Shown: positions 43,199 through 53,235 of the stretch, in pieces
Numbering within the stretch: the first letter of the stretch is position 1
Layout: every line of letters begins with the position of its first letter
Origin: Gari tellinella
Lineage: Eukaryota > Mollusca > Bivalvia > Cardiida > Psammobiidae
Direction: 5' to 3'
Length of the DNA stretch: 64,000 nt
Assembly (NCBI GenBank): GCA_922989275.2
Contig: OV277856.1
Location: forward strand, 83,223,038 to 83,287,037
Position numbers and translations under genes: made by a program
The notes under the pieces: model-generated
Database searches by the model: none
What the model was told of the DNA's origin: nothing
What the model saw: only the letters and a program-made list of their open reading frames with translations

Positions 43199-43431
43199 TT
43201 AACTCTTTCAACACAATGTATCTATTTAAAATCTACTCAGTACATTTCAGAACAGTATAGACCCTGATCAGAATGCTCCTATAGGATCAGGTTTGCCTTG
43301 TTTTCTAATTTAGACCAGTATTTATTAAACTAATGAGAACTCCAAGTGGACTGGTTCATGTTTTGGTAACAAGAATCATCCACAAGGGAAATTAATAACC
43401 AACAAGAGTAACTTAGCATTGAAAGAGTTAA
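43199..43431. mobile_element. O-type MITE (TTAA family, core beta), full length
   Basis: TTAACTCTTTCAACACAATG and TAGCATTGAAAGAGTTAA are inverted ends with TTAA outside. The core ACAGTATAGACCCTGATCAG is partly decayed. Confidence 0.75.
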
Positions 43432-43627
43432 TGGCACTTCATTTTGAATAAACCATCACTCCTCCTCTGGCACATTGTAATGACAGACCAGAGACCTAAT
43501 GGATGACTGGTGTACAAGTAGCACCTTGTATTTTGGCATTGAAGCAGTCTGTAAAGCTCACTTCATACATTAATTATTTAATGTCTGCATCTATTTCTAT
43601 TTCTGCCATTTGTGGTAGAATCTATTA

Positions 43628-44115
43628 ACCCTTAGATTACTCGGCAAAGCTTGTGTCTTGTTTGGAAACAAGTGACCACTTAACCCATTACCCCATGGCA
43701 TAGCCTGTTTCAAGTTTTGAAAATAGTTGACCACTTAAAGCAGGTTGAAAGTAAAGCAGAATGTGCCTCAAGGCGTATTCTGCTTTACTTCCAGCCTGCT
43801 TTAAGCTATTATCTGCTAGAATATAGAACATATTTCTTATGATTTTTACTTGTGACAGTATAAATTGGAACTATTTTCTTCAGTAGAGGAATTAATTAAA
43901 GGTGTAAAAAGGCGTATTTATGGGGTAATGGGTTAAATCAGGTTAAAAATAAAGCAGAAAGGCACATTCTGTTTTACTTACAACCTGCTTTGAACTACCA
44001 CCTACTAATATAATAGAAAATATTTCATATGGTACATAATTATTATTGATGACTGTATAAAGTGAAACTATTTTCCTCAATTGAGGAATAAATTAAAGTC
44101 ATATTTATGGGGTTG
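43628..44115. mobile_element. Second A-type MITE containing an A-type MITE
   Basis: The outer left (TTAACCCTTAGATTACTCGG to GTGACCACT) is broken at the TTAA of ACTTAAAGCAGG. The outer right resumes ATCAGGTTAAAAATAAAGC at 43937. The insertion point is the same as at 42099. Confidence 0.65.
43680..43936. mobile_element. Inner A-type MITE
   Basis: TTAACCCATTACCCCATGGC to TATGGGGTAATGGGTTAA, core alpha with GAATGTGCCTCAAGGCGTATTC. TTAA flanks both sides. Confidence 0.85.
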
Positions 44116-44254
44116 CTGAATTTTTAAACACATGATTATGACCATTTAACGTTGACTCTCAAGGTTTGTCCAGTACATATTTGAAATTATTTGTATAAAT
44201 TGTACAGACCCTGACTAGACAGAGCCACATCAGGAGTCCTCAGATCTAGAACTA

Positions 44255-45836
44255 CCGTATTTACCCAAACAGTTCGGACACAAAAAAATAATTATATTTT
44301 TTGTTGTCCGAACACATAATAAATTATTTCAAGGTATTTTAGAGGGTGTCCGAATTCATTGTTATAGTAGATCTAACAAATATTTCCTTAATGATGTATT
44401 GTTTCCCCTCGTATTAATATCGCCGAACAGCAAAACGAATCTTCGGCATCTTCAAACTACTGAAGTATACACGCATGTGCGTATAGATGCTTTCATATGC
44501 TGCTGAAAGTTAGAACAAGCTGTCGGTAAAACGAAGTTACAATAGATATATACAAGATAATCACCTTGAATTCCAGCGCATTCCGCGTATTTTGATATAA
44601 GACACTAAGCGCATTAGCGCACAATCAAACAGAAGTCAGTTATAAAGAATCCATGTTTATTGTTCATTTCGTAACACACCCCTACAGGGGGTGAATGACA
44701 TATATATTGAGTGTAGTTAGATAGTGAAAGTAGCGCTAAAAATAGTTTGCAGACACGAGACCCGATTTGTCATGCTCTACTCCGATATACGAAACTAGCG
44801 ACAGCTTCGCTATTCCAATGTCAAATAAACAGAAAGCTTGTGCATAAATTCTAAATGAAAAGAAAAAGACATCATAATCATAGATATATATACTTATTTA
44901 GAACGATTCCTGAGAAATGTGTTTCATTATTGCCATTTAAAGATTTTCGGAAATCCGTTCTAAAGATAGATCTTAGTAGGTATTCCCTAAAATTTGTGCG
45001 ACGGAAAATATTTTATGCGTTTAACTAATGCCGCGCAGCGCGCGGTGCTCATTCGTTAGTGTTCGGTACAGCTCGTAAAAGGCGGGAAAATAATTCCTTT
45101 GTCTTTGTCTTCGAAGTCTTAACCAATGAAACGCGGAATCTCGGAGACACCCTCAAGAGAAAAAGTCACATGTAATATACGTCACTTTGACATGATTTGT
45201 GGGTGTTATCTTCCTAGGTCTTCCTCTAGTCTGGTTCCCGGTCTTCTATATTTAGCGAAATTTGACTACTACCGCGATAATATAGCGTACCGGGCTACGT
45301 CACTATCAGTCTATCACAGGTGATTTGTGGGTGATATATTTCTAGGTCAAACAATCATGGCTGTCAATGCTTCATTGAACAGAAAAGCGAAACCATAATT
45401 AAAAACAGTAGCTAGCGAAAGCCAAATATAGGCATACGAAGGCACTCCTAATGTGGCAGTTCTCTGACTGTTTAATACAGTAGGAAAATAGCGTTGGGTG
45501 TGGACAATGTTTATTTAAGATAACGTAATTGCTTATCTCCCAGCGCTGGTAAATTGACATCTTGTCAATAACACCATTACACGCACGGCTGAGCACACTG
45601 TTTTGACAAGCGATTACGGAGGTAAGAGACTGATGGATCCTGAAAATACGCTGATTATCTCTTACCGGAATTATGTTAGATCTATATACGATCATGATTA
45701 CATGGTGTCCGGAAACATAAAAAATACTCTTGATAGATCTTGGTGTCTGGAATTAGAGGCAAAAAATAAATTATTTTCATGAATAATTATTGGTGTCCGG
45801 ACTTTTTGAGGGTCCGAACTGTTTGGGTAAATACGG
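44255..45836. mobile_element. J-type DNA element, 1.58 kb, TA target
   Basis: CCGTATTTACCCAAACAGTT at the left and AACTGTTTGGGTAAATACGG at the right are perfect inverted repeats, continuing through GGACAC and more widely as imperfect repeats; TA flanks both ends. It is inserted in the right arm of an E/O-type core beta hairpin. No transposase frame is present; open frames at 45126-45323 and 45399-45695 have no domain. A deleted copy lies at 59427-60083. Confidence 0.8.
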
Positions 45837-45881
45837 TACACTCTGTCAAACATTTATATAGTTGGTCCCCCATTGTATAGG

Positions 45882-46078
45882 TTAACCCTAAGTTCCTCCC
45901 TGAAACCTCAAATGGACAATTCTAATTCTCAATTTAGTCCAGTCCATTTTGACTTTTTAGGGTTGAATTTTACAATATATGTCAAAATGACAATTTCACC
46001 TACAGAAATTGGAACTATTTTTTTCAGTGGAGGAATGATTGAATGCACAAAAAAGGCTCTTCTACTGGGGAAGGGTTA
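45882..46078. mobile_element. Chimeric MITE: E-type left half, A-type right half
   Basis: TTAACCCTAAGTTCCTCCCT and CAAATGGACAATTCTAATTC through GTCAAAATGACAA are E-type. Immediately after, GAAATTGGAACTATTTTTTT, CAGTGGAGGAATG and AAGGGTTAA are the A-type right arm. No central hairpin remains. TTAA is at both ends. Confidence 0.75.
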
Positions 46079-46156
46079 AAAGAGCAAACTCATATGTTGA
46101 AAGAAAATAAAGTTTGCAGCAAATTAATCAATTTTCTGTGTTTTTGTTGTTTTCAG

Positions 46157-46183
46157 TTGCCAGTGGAAACTGGATGTTACAGC
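46157..46183 (+). CDS. VWA-domain protein, 27-nt linker micro-exon
   Basis: The acceptor GTTGTTTTCAG and the donor GTAAGTA enclose 27 nt that read IASGNWMLQ in phase 1-1. It joins LYR of the previous exon to PIRWSEAFD of the next one. Its position, between VWA2 and VWA3, matches the 24-nt exon between VWA1 and VWA2. Confidence 0.65.
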
Positions 46184-46228
46184 GTAAGTACTGATATAGA
46201 TTCTACAATAGCAGTATCAGAGTTTTAC

Positions 46229-46496
46229 CCATTACCCCATAGCCTGTTTCTAGTTTTGAGGATATATGACCACTTAAAACTGCTTTACTTTCAACCTGTT
46301 TAAGCTATTATCTGCTAGAATATAGAAAATATTTCTTATGATTTTTATTTGAACGCACAACCCCTGTGTGAAAAGAGCGCTATATAAATCTGGTATAATA
46401 ATAATAATTTGTGACAGTGTAAATTGGAATTATTTTCTTCTGTTGATGAATTAATGAAAGGCGTAAAAAGGTGTATTTATGGGGTAATGGGTTAAT
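46229..46496. mobile_element. A-type MITE with a 57-bp retroposon-like insertion
   Basis: ACCCATTACCCCATAGCCTG at the left and GGGGTAATGGGTTAA at the right. The hairpin left arm is deleted. At about 46351-46407 the arm is broken by GAACGCACAACCCCTGTGTG, AAGAGCGCTATATAAATC and an ATA-repeat tail. The insertion looks like the very 3' end of a retroposon. Confidence 0.7.
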
Positions 46497-46609
46497 TTTG
46501 CTTAACCCTTTTCCTGCTGAATATTCATATACATGTACAAAACTCCATCCACCATGAACATGTATCGTCTGAACTATACTGAACGAAAAAAGTGCAGTCA
46601 GTTGTTTAA

Positions 46610-46860
46610 TTAACCCTTTCCTCCATAGAAGCGCCTTTAAGCTCATTTTATTTAGTCTTCCACTAAAGAAATAGTTCCAATTTATACAGTCAAGAAAACG
46701 TAATATACAAAATATTTTCAAAATTCTAGCAGATTATAGCTTAAAGCAGGCTGAAAGTAAAGCAGAATGTGCCTTTTGGCACATTCTGCTTTACTTTCAG
46801 TCTGCTTTAAGTGATCACCTGTCTTCAAAACTAGAAACAAGCTATGGAGTAAAGGGTTAA
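46610..46860. mobile_element. A-type MITE, full length, reverse
   Basis: TTAACCCTTTCCTCCATAGA to TATGGAGTAAAGGGTTAA; core GAATGTGCCTTTTGGCACATTC. Confidence 0.85.
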
Positions 46861-47126
46861 CAAGGGATTTCCCCGTAGACAACATTCCCTGTTTTGTGTG
46901 TATGTCTGGAAAGCAATTTATCAATGATTATTATATGGAACAGCAGAAAATAAAGTAAGGCACACAGTTTAGAGGATCATTTTGAAAGACATGATCAGTT
47001 GCAATAATTGGTTTTCCAGTATTATTTGTTCAAATTTCCTCTCTTTTTTCCAATTCAAAGGGAGATGTTTTGAAAAATGCTTTCTCCAACTGTCAGTTGA
47101 ACACAAGCTGCTAAAAGATGATTTTT

Positions 47127-48347
47127 AGCTCACCTGAGCAGTAGCTCAGGGTGAGCTTTTGCAATCCTTGAATGTCCGTCGTCCGTCGTCAACAATTTTA
47201 TTGTTTACACTCTAGAGGCCACAATATTTATCCAATCTTTCTCAAACTTGCTCAGATTGTATATTGCTACAAGAGTTCGGATGAGTTTGATTGTGGTTGA
47301 AATCGGACAAATATGTCATGAGTTATCTACCTTTGAACTGCTGAAAATGCCATATTTAACAGTGTTTACACTCTAGAGACCACAGTATTTACCTAATCTT
47401 TCTAAAACTTGCCCAGATTGTATATGACTAGAAGAGTTCAAATGAGTTCGATTTTGGTTGAAATCGAACAAATAGATCAAGAGTAATCTACCTTTGAATT
47501 GCTGAAAATGCCATATTTAACGGTGTTTACACTCTAGAGGCCACAATTTTTATCCAATCTATCTAAAACCTGCTCAGATTGTAAATAACTATAACAGTTC
47601 AGATGAGATTGATTATGGTTGAAATCAGACTAATAGGTCGAGAGTTATCTACCTTTAAATTGCTGAAAATGCCATATTTAACGATGTTTACACTCTAGAG
47701 GTCACAAATTTTATCCAATCTTTCTCAAACTTTCTCAGATTGTATATTACCATAAGACTTTGGATGAGTTCAATTATGGTTGTAATCGGATCAAGAGGTC
47801 AAAAGTTATCTACCTTTGAATTGCTGAAAATGATATATTTAACAGTGTTTACACTCTAGAGGCCACAATATTTATCCAAGCTCTCTCAAACTTGCTCAAA
47901 TTGTATATGACCCATAAGAGTTCGTAAAAGGGTGATTATGGTTGGATTCGGACAAATAGGTCGAGAGATATCTACCTTTGAATTGCTGAAAATGCCATAT
48001 TTTACAGCATTTACACTCTTGCAACTACAGTTTTCAATGGATTTTGATTATACTTGTACACAAAGGATGTAGCTACCGGTATACGTTCTGGAAGGAGTGC
48101 AATTATTGTTGAAATGTAATCATTGTTGCAATAGTTACCTGCCCTTGATATACTTTGAAATGCTAGAAAAAGGCTTCATTTCAGTATTGTTTAGGCTCTA
48201 GTTATCTGCCTTTGATGTACTGTACTATACTACAGTAGGTCGACAAACTTGAATGGATTTAGAATAAAACGGGTGAAATTCAAAGGTAAAGCTATCAGGC
48301 TTCATTACAAATGGTGAGCGATATCAGGGCCTTCAGGCCCTCTTGTT
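47127..48347. mobile_element. Helentron-like element with about 5-6 units of 160 bp
   Basis: It begins AGCTCACCTGAGCAGTAGCT / CAGGGTGAGCT, then a CCGTCGTCCGTCGTC tract. Units follow at about 47200, 47365, 47524, 47686 and 47845 (TTTACACTCTAGAGGCCACA, AAACTTGCTCAGATTGTATA, AGTTATCTACCTTTGAATTG). It ends with GGTGAGCGATATCAGGGCCT, the hairpin AGGGCCTTCAGGCCCT and CTTGTT. No coding capacity. Confidence 0.7.
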
Positions 48348-48972
48348 ACAAAACTGAAGCTTTTTGTTGCTCAGACTACTTTTTCAACATTATTGCTAAC
48401 TTTCATGAGAAAAACATGATTGTATTTATGACTTGTAAAGCAATGACAATCAAAGGAGGTTTACCTCCCTTAATACAAATGTTGAAAGCACAGTTGATAT
48501 CTCTTTCTGTCATGTGGCATTTTGTTGTTTATGCTATTATGCAATATGAGTAATTAAATGAACCACGCAAATGTTGTTTGCATCTTTAATGTATGAATTA
48601 ACTTTTTTCGCTCATTATATTTCATTCTCACCTAAATACCATAGTTTCTGTCATAGAGGCTCATCCATCCCCTTATTTTCGTAAAAAATCTCATTTTAAT
48701 ATTTGTGTGATAATGGAAATTTAAATGACTAAAATAGTCTCTTTTGAATTTCGAAAACAGGTGACCACTTATTATAGAGATGACTGAAAGTAATACAGAT
48801 TGGGCCTGAATGAGCTTTCTACTTAACTGTCTGTTTTAAGATACCATCTAGAAAGACACTTGAAATGACTTCTATGTGATTTAAGGATTTCTTAGGCTTT
48901 GGATTGTTTTTTACAGTTAAAAAAAATAATTAGAGACATAATGGAGTTATGGGTTAAGCAGTATTCTGTCTT
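48348..48972. other. Intron sequence, nothing recognised
   Basis: An 80-codon frame at 48311-48553 overlaps the end of the Helentron-like element and shows no domain. A decayed core-alpha-like stretch lies near 48765-48850. Confidence 0.4.
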
Positions 48973-49617
48973 AACCCATTACTTTATAACCTGTTTCTAG
49001 TATTAAAGAAAGATGAACACTAAACATAGGTTTTAAGAAGTAAAGCGGAGTGCAACTTCATGTGAAATCTGCTTTACTTTCAGCCTGCTGAAAACTTTAA
49101 TCAGCTACTATATGAAAAATATTTCTTAGGGTACATAATTTTATTCATGACTATATAATTTAATATTGTTTGTTTTCATTACATTTGGTTAGCTGTGATT
49201 GGCTGTAATTTTTGTTTCATAACTCCATGAAAAAAATAAAATTCAGGCCACGCCTTGTCAGGACTACTTTCCCTTAGTCCAACTGCTCTTCACAAGCGCT
49301 GCATGAAGCAGGATGCCAAATGACGTCATTGACGTCGGCGTTACTACATAACAACGTCGCGTTTTGGCGGAAAATAAATATGGCGGAGGGACTACAACCT
49401 ACGTTTTAAAGCGTTAAAAAAGAACATTCGCGTCAGATTCTGTATTTAACAACTTTCTTAAATTCAGAAGTGATATTAAATTATAAGGAATAATTCGGAA
49501 TATTTATTGTATTCATGGAGGTATGAAAAAAAAACCTGGTCACACTTTTGTATGAAACCGCTTCGCTTCTAGGAATGAATAAAGGTATAAAAAGGCATTT
49601 TTATGGGTAATGGGTTT
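48973..49617. mobile_element. A-type MITE with an insertion of about 370 bp
   Basis: TTAACCCATTACTTTATAAC and a core alpha hairpin are followed by the start of the right arm. The arm stops near 49190 and resumes at about 49565 with CTAGGAATGAATAAAGG and ends TTATGGGTAATGGG. The interrupting DNA has GACGTCATTGACGTC and GCGTTTTGGCGG but no inverted ends that I can see. Confidence 0.55.
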
Positions 49618-50069
49618 ATGTGATGTCATTTTTGGCAGAAAAAATGCAAACATATGTTATAAACTGCAATTATTTGGTTATTTGCATCATGTTTTAATGA
49701 TTTAAATTGCAGAAAAAAAATCCACCATTTGTTTTGTTGATGAAGGATGGGAATTTCTCTACCTCTGGTCAGAAAATTCACGCAGGAACTCGGCAAGCCT
49801 CGTCCCTACATGAATTTTCTGACACTCAGGGGGAGAAATTCGATCTATCATACACCATCAACACTCATCTTAGATTCTTATTATCTTTGATCACCAATTA
49901 TCACACCATTTCAGTGTGTATATAAAAGTTTTAATCAGATTCAGGTTTGAATTCAGGAACAACAGACAAATCAATTTGTACTGTGTACAAAACAGCATAT
50001 GATATATCAATTGTCAAGCTGAAATGAAGAAGGCCAATTAATTAAATTTCTGCATGCTGAATTTAGTTA
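49618..50069. other. Intron sequence, nothing supported
   Basis: A 72-codon open frame at about 49713-49925 follows an acceptor-like TTGCAG, but it does not fit the phase of the VWA gene and shows no domain. Confidence 0.4.
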
Positions 50070-50274
50070 CAGTAAAACCCCTCTATTACCACCACTAAAT
50101 TGTGTTAATTATTAAGGGTTAAGAACAGGTGACTGCTTAAAGCAAGGTGACAGTAAAACAGAAAGCTCCTGTAGGAGCTTTCTGTTTTACTGTCACCTTG
50201 CTTTAAGCTGTCATCTGTCTTTTATACTCACAATTAGCCTTATTTTAAGTGGTCATAATAGAGGGTTTTTACTG
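50070..50274. mobile_element. B-type MITE
   Basis: CAGTAAAACCCCTCTATTAC and ATAATAGAGGGTTTTTACTG are the ends. The core GACAGTAAAACAGAAAGCTC with complement is a near-perfect hairpin. Confidence 0.85.
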
Positions 50275-50738
50275 AATTTTACAATACAGGTCTCATACAT
50301 ACTAGTACACATATTTCTATTTTACATCAGCAAATTTACTTGTATACAGAAGGGCTGACTATACTTCTCCTGCTAATAGTGTATATTGACCCTTTTTGGA
50401 AACAGTGTAGACCTAGATCAGACATGTGATCAGGATCTGCATTTTATATCATAGGATCTGTCTGTTTGCACTTTTTGTAAGAAAATTTCCTGAACTTGTT
50501 AGCCAATACAACAGTTGAGATGATGGATGTTCATAGCCGACAGGGTTTCATATAGCTATGAACATTCAGATAGGGAAGCGTGTATCTCTCAATCAATAAT
50601 TGAAAATAAACCCACAAGGGTTTGGCAAAGTAACGATTTTAAATTCCATTTCCTGTACATGTATATATTTGGACTGTTAAAAGAAAATGAGGCAAATTTA
50701 AGCTCTGTAGACAAATCTTGGTTCATTGACATCTCATT
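50275..50738. other. Intron sequence, nothing recognised
   Basis: A decayed core beta remnant (AACAGTGTAGACCTAGATCA) lies near 50400. No gene is supported. Confidence 0.4.
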
Positions 50739-50990
50739 TTAACCCATTACCCCATAGCCTGTTTCTTGTTTTGAAGACAGGTGACCATTTAAAGCAGGTT
50801 GAAAGTGAAGCAGAATGTGCCTTAATGCACATTCTGCTTTACTTTCAGCCTGTTTTAAGCTACTATCTGCTAGAAAATGGAAAATATTTCCTGTAATATA
50901 TGTTCATGACTGTATAAAATGAAACTTTTTTCTTTAGTAGAGGAATAAATGAGAGGCGTAAAAAGGCGCATTTATGGGTTAATGGGTTAA
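50739..50990. mobile_element. A-type MITE, full length
   Basis: TTAACCCATTACCCCATAGC to TTATGGGTTAATGGGTTAA; core GAATGTGCCTTAATGCACATTC. Confidence 0.85.
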
Positions 50991-50991
50991 A

Positions 50992-51265
50992 TGAACCCTT
51001 TACTCTATGGATTATAACTCATTTTAACGCCTTCAATGTATTACATGTACTTCACTGAAGAATTTTTTCTAATTTATACATGTACTGCAGTCATGAATGT
51101 GCAACAAAATAAAGATAAAATTCTATATCCATGGTGGTACATCATTAGCTTAAAGCTGGTTGAAAGTAAAACAGAAAGCACCTGAAGGCACATTCTGCTT
51201 CTCTTTCAACCTGCATTAAGTGGTCATCTATCTTCAAAACTTAAGGCTATGGGGTAATGGGTTTA
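50992..51265. mobile_element. A-type MITE, reverse, diverged
   Basis: GAACCCTTTACTCTATGGAT at the left and TATGGGGTAATGGGTTTA at the right, with a decayed core (AGCACCTGAAGGCACATTCTGC). Confidence 0.7.
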
Positions 51266-51394
51266 GACAGGTGACTCCTGATAGAAGACTGTAATACAGA
51301 AAACTCTCATTGACAGTTTCAGTCTTGTTTCATCTCTTTCTAAACCTGCTACCTCTCTAGAAAATTGTTCATGCACCTCACTTAGCTACTCTTT

Positions 51395-51640
51395 GAACGT
51401 TAATTATTCACGCATATATCCGTCATTTGCAAACAGCATACCTGTGAGGAGTACACTTGTCATATGCAAACAGTGTAGATCCTGATGAGAGGGCTCCTAA
51501 AGGAGCCCTCTCATCAGGGTCTACACTGTTTGTCATTTTGACATACAGTATATTGTAAAACCAAACCCTAAAAGTCAAAACATGGACTGACTAAATTGAA
51601 AATTATAATTGTCAATTCGAGGTTTCATGGAGTAAAACTA
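51395..51640. mobile_element. E-type MITE, reverse
   Basis: CTGTGAGGAGTACACTTGTC, a perfect core beta hairpin (GAGGGCTCCTAAAGGAGCCC), AAACCCTAAAAGTCAAAACA and CGAGGTTTCATGGAG are E-type in reverse. The TTAA ends are decayed. Confidence 0.75.
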
Positions 51641-51869
51641 CACAATTAACATGTCTCATTGTATTCTAACAATTTAGTTTGCATCTTAATGTAGGAAAAA
51701 GTAAACCAGAAAGCACCTAAAGCTAAAGAGCTTTCTGTTTTAATTTTGTGCTGCATTAAGATAGGAGCTAGAGCAACCGGCTTTTACACATTCCCATTTT
51801 ACTGGTTGGTCACTGGAGATGTTGTAAGTACTATAATTTTTAAAAAAACAACCAAACATTATATTAATA

Positions 51870-52062
51870 CAGTCTAACTTTGATATCTCGAACTCGGTTA
51901 TGTCGAGCATATCCGTATTTCAAAGTTAAAACGTGGCTAAGCCACATTTTAACTTTGAAAGACGGGTATGCTTGACTTAACCAAGCATGATATAATGTAA
52001 TTCATGTATCGAACTATCGGATAGTTCGAGGTTAGCGAGTTCGAGATATCGAAGTTCGACTG
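51870..52062. mobile_element. L-type TA MITE next to an exon
   Basis: CAGTCTAACTTTGATATCTC and GAGATATCGAAGTTCGACTG are inverted ends flanked by TA. The centre pairs TTTCAAAGTTAAAACGTGGC with its complement. Ends of this kind suggest pogo/Tigger-type mobilisation (inference). It stops 26 nt before the VWA3 first exon. Confidence 0.85.
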
Positions 52063-52088
52063 TATTTGTTTTTGATATTTTATTACAG

Positions 52089-52203
52089 CAATAAGATGGA
52101 GTGAAGCATTTGACATAATTTTTGTTATTGATGCATCCACCAACTACCTGGAGATGATCACGTTTAGCCTGACCAAATTTGCTGTCCAAGAATTAATTGA
52201 CAG
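52089..52203 (+). CDS. VWA-domain protein, VWA3 first exon
   Basis: The acceptor is TTTTATTACAG and the donor is GTATGT. It reads IRWSEAFDIIFVIDASTNYL, then EMITFSLTKFAVQELIDR, ending in phase 2 at the same domain position as the VWA2 first exon. DIIFVIDAS is the first VWA strand; the MIDAS reads DASTN, so the second serine is replaced by asparagine. A palindromic MITE ends only 24 nt before the exon. Confidence 0.88.
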
Positions 52204-52244
52204 GTATGTGTTTACAGATGAACCTCATAACCCTCTCTCCAATA

Positions 52245-52490
52245 CAGTGGAGAATCTGTTATTCTTTCCCAATAAACGCGTTTACGCTAAAACTATTATT
52301 TCTATTGCAAACAGTTTGGAGCCAGATCAGACGCCGGGTAACCCGGCGTCTGATCTGGCTTCAAACTGTTTGCCACCAAAATAAACATGAATTATCAGAA
52401 TTGTCCAAAAGTTGCACCTTTCTACGTTTTAGTGCTTTGCGTTTGCATACGTTTGCGTTTAAACGGGAAAGAATAACAGATTCTCCACTG
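52245..52490. mobile_element. C-type MITE, full length
   Basis: CAGTGGAGAATCTGTTATTC and GAATAACAGATTCTCCACTG, TA on both sides, core GATCAGACGCCGGGTAACCC with complement. Very similar to the copy at 42936-43181. It begins 42 nt after the VWA3 first exon. Confidence 0.9.
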
Positions 52491-52524
52491 TAAATTATTG
52501 TCCTTGTTCAATATGGGAGGTTGG

Positions 52525-52776
52525 TTAACCCATTACCCCGTAGCCTGTCCCTAGTTTTGATGACGCCTGACTACTTAAAGCAAGTTGAAAGTAAAGCAGA
52601 ATGTGTCTTTAGGCACATTCTGATTTACTTTCAGCCTTCTTTAAGCTACCATCTACTAGAATATAGAAAATATATCTTTTGATCCATATTTATCACTGTA
52701 TAAATTTCAGCTTATTTCCTTAGTGGAGGTATAAGTTGAAGGCTTATAAAGGCCTATTTATGGGGTAATGGGTTAA
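52525..52776. mobile_element. A-type MITE, full length
   Basis: TTAACCCATTACCCCGTAGC to TATGGGGTAATGGGTTAA; core GAATGTGTCTTTAGGCACATTC. Confidence 0.85.
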
Positions 52777-53139
52777 CCCTTTCCCTCTCAATGATGCCTA
52801 AAAGCATGTTTACCAACAGTTTGGATCCTGATCAGATGCTTTTCAGCGTTTCAAACAGAAGCGGGTTGTACTGACTAAGATTTATAAAAAAAAGAAGGAT
52901 AAAGCTTCAGAAATGAATTGTAAGTTCTGTTTGATCTCACAACACTAATTCACTGTATGGCACCTTCAGTTTGCACTACAATAAATTCTGCAATCTGATT
53001 TAAAGAGGCTCGCAACCTGATTTAGCATTTAAAATAGTAATTTGTAAATATATGTCAAATGCTTATATAAATGGGTAAGATTTAGTTTAGGATAATAAAT
53101 TCTGTTAAAAAATGCATTTCAAAAAAAATAATAGAAGAA
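52777..53139. other. Intron sequence, nothing recognised
   Basis: A left fragment of a core beta element (AACAGTTTGGATCCTGATCAG) is near 52815. The rest is AT-rich and without features. Confidence 0.4.
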
Positions 53140-53235
53140 GCTCTGGTGGGATTCGAACCCGTGACCCTCAATGCGGAGACAAACATGAAAAAAAAGGAAA
53201 AACCTTTACCCACGCGGCTACTGGGGCTCTCTATC
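53140..53235 (-). mobile_element. tRNA-derived SINE head
   Basis: On the - strand it reads CCCAGTAGCCGCGTGGGTAA (A-box region) and later GGGTTCGAATCCCACCAGAG (a good B box). The anticodon-arm region is enlarged by an A/T-rich insertion, so it cannot fold as a functional tRNA. I take it as a SINE. Confidence 0.65.

Noticed and set aside
49707..49925. 72-codon frame as an additional VWA exon
   Set aside because: The 46157 micro-exon joins the 52089 exon in frame without it. The phase-1 reading hits a stop and no VWA pattern is present.
52197..52493. 98-codon frame overlapping the VWA3 exon donor
   Set aside because: It is the translated C-type MITE; a nearly identical frame is in the copy at 42918-43202.
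53140..53235. Functional tRNA gene on the - strand
   Set aside because: The anticodon region holds a long A/T-rich insertion; only the B box is well kept.
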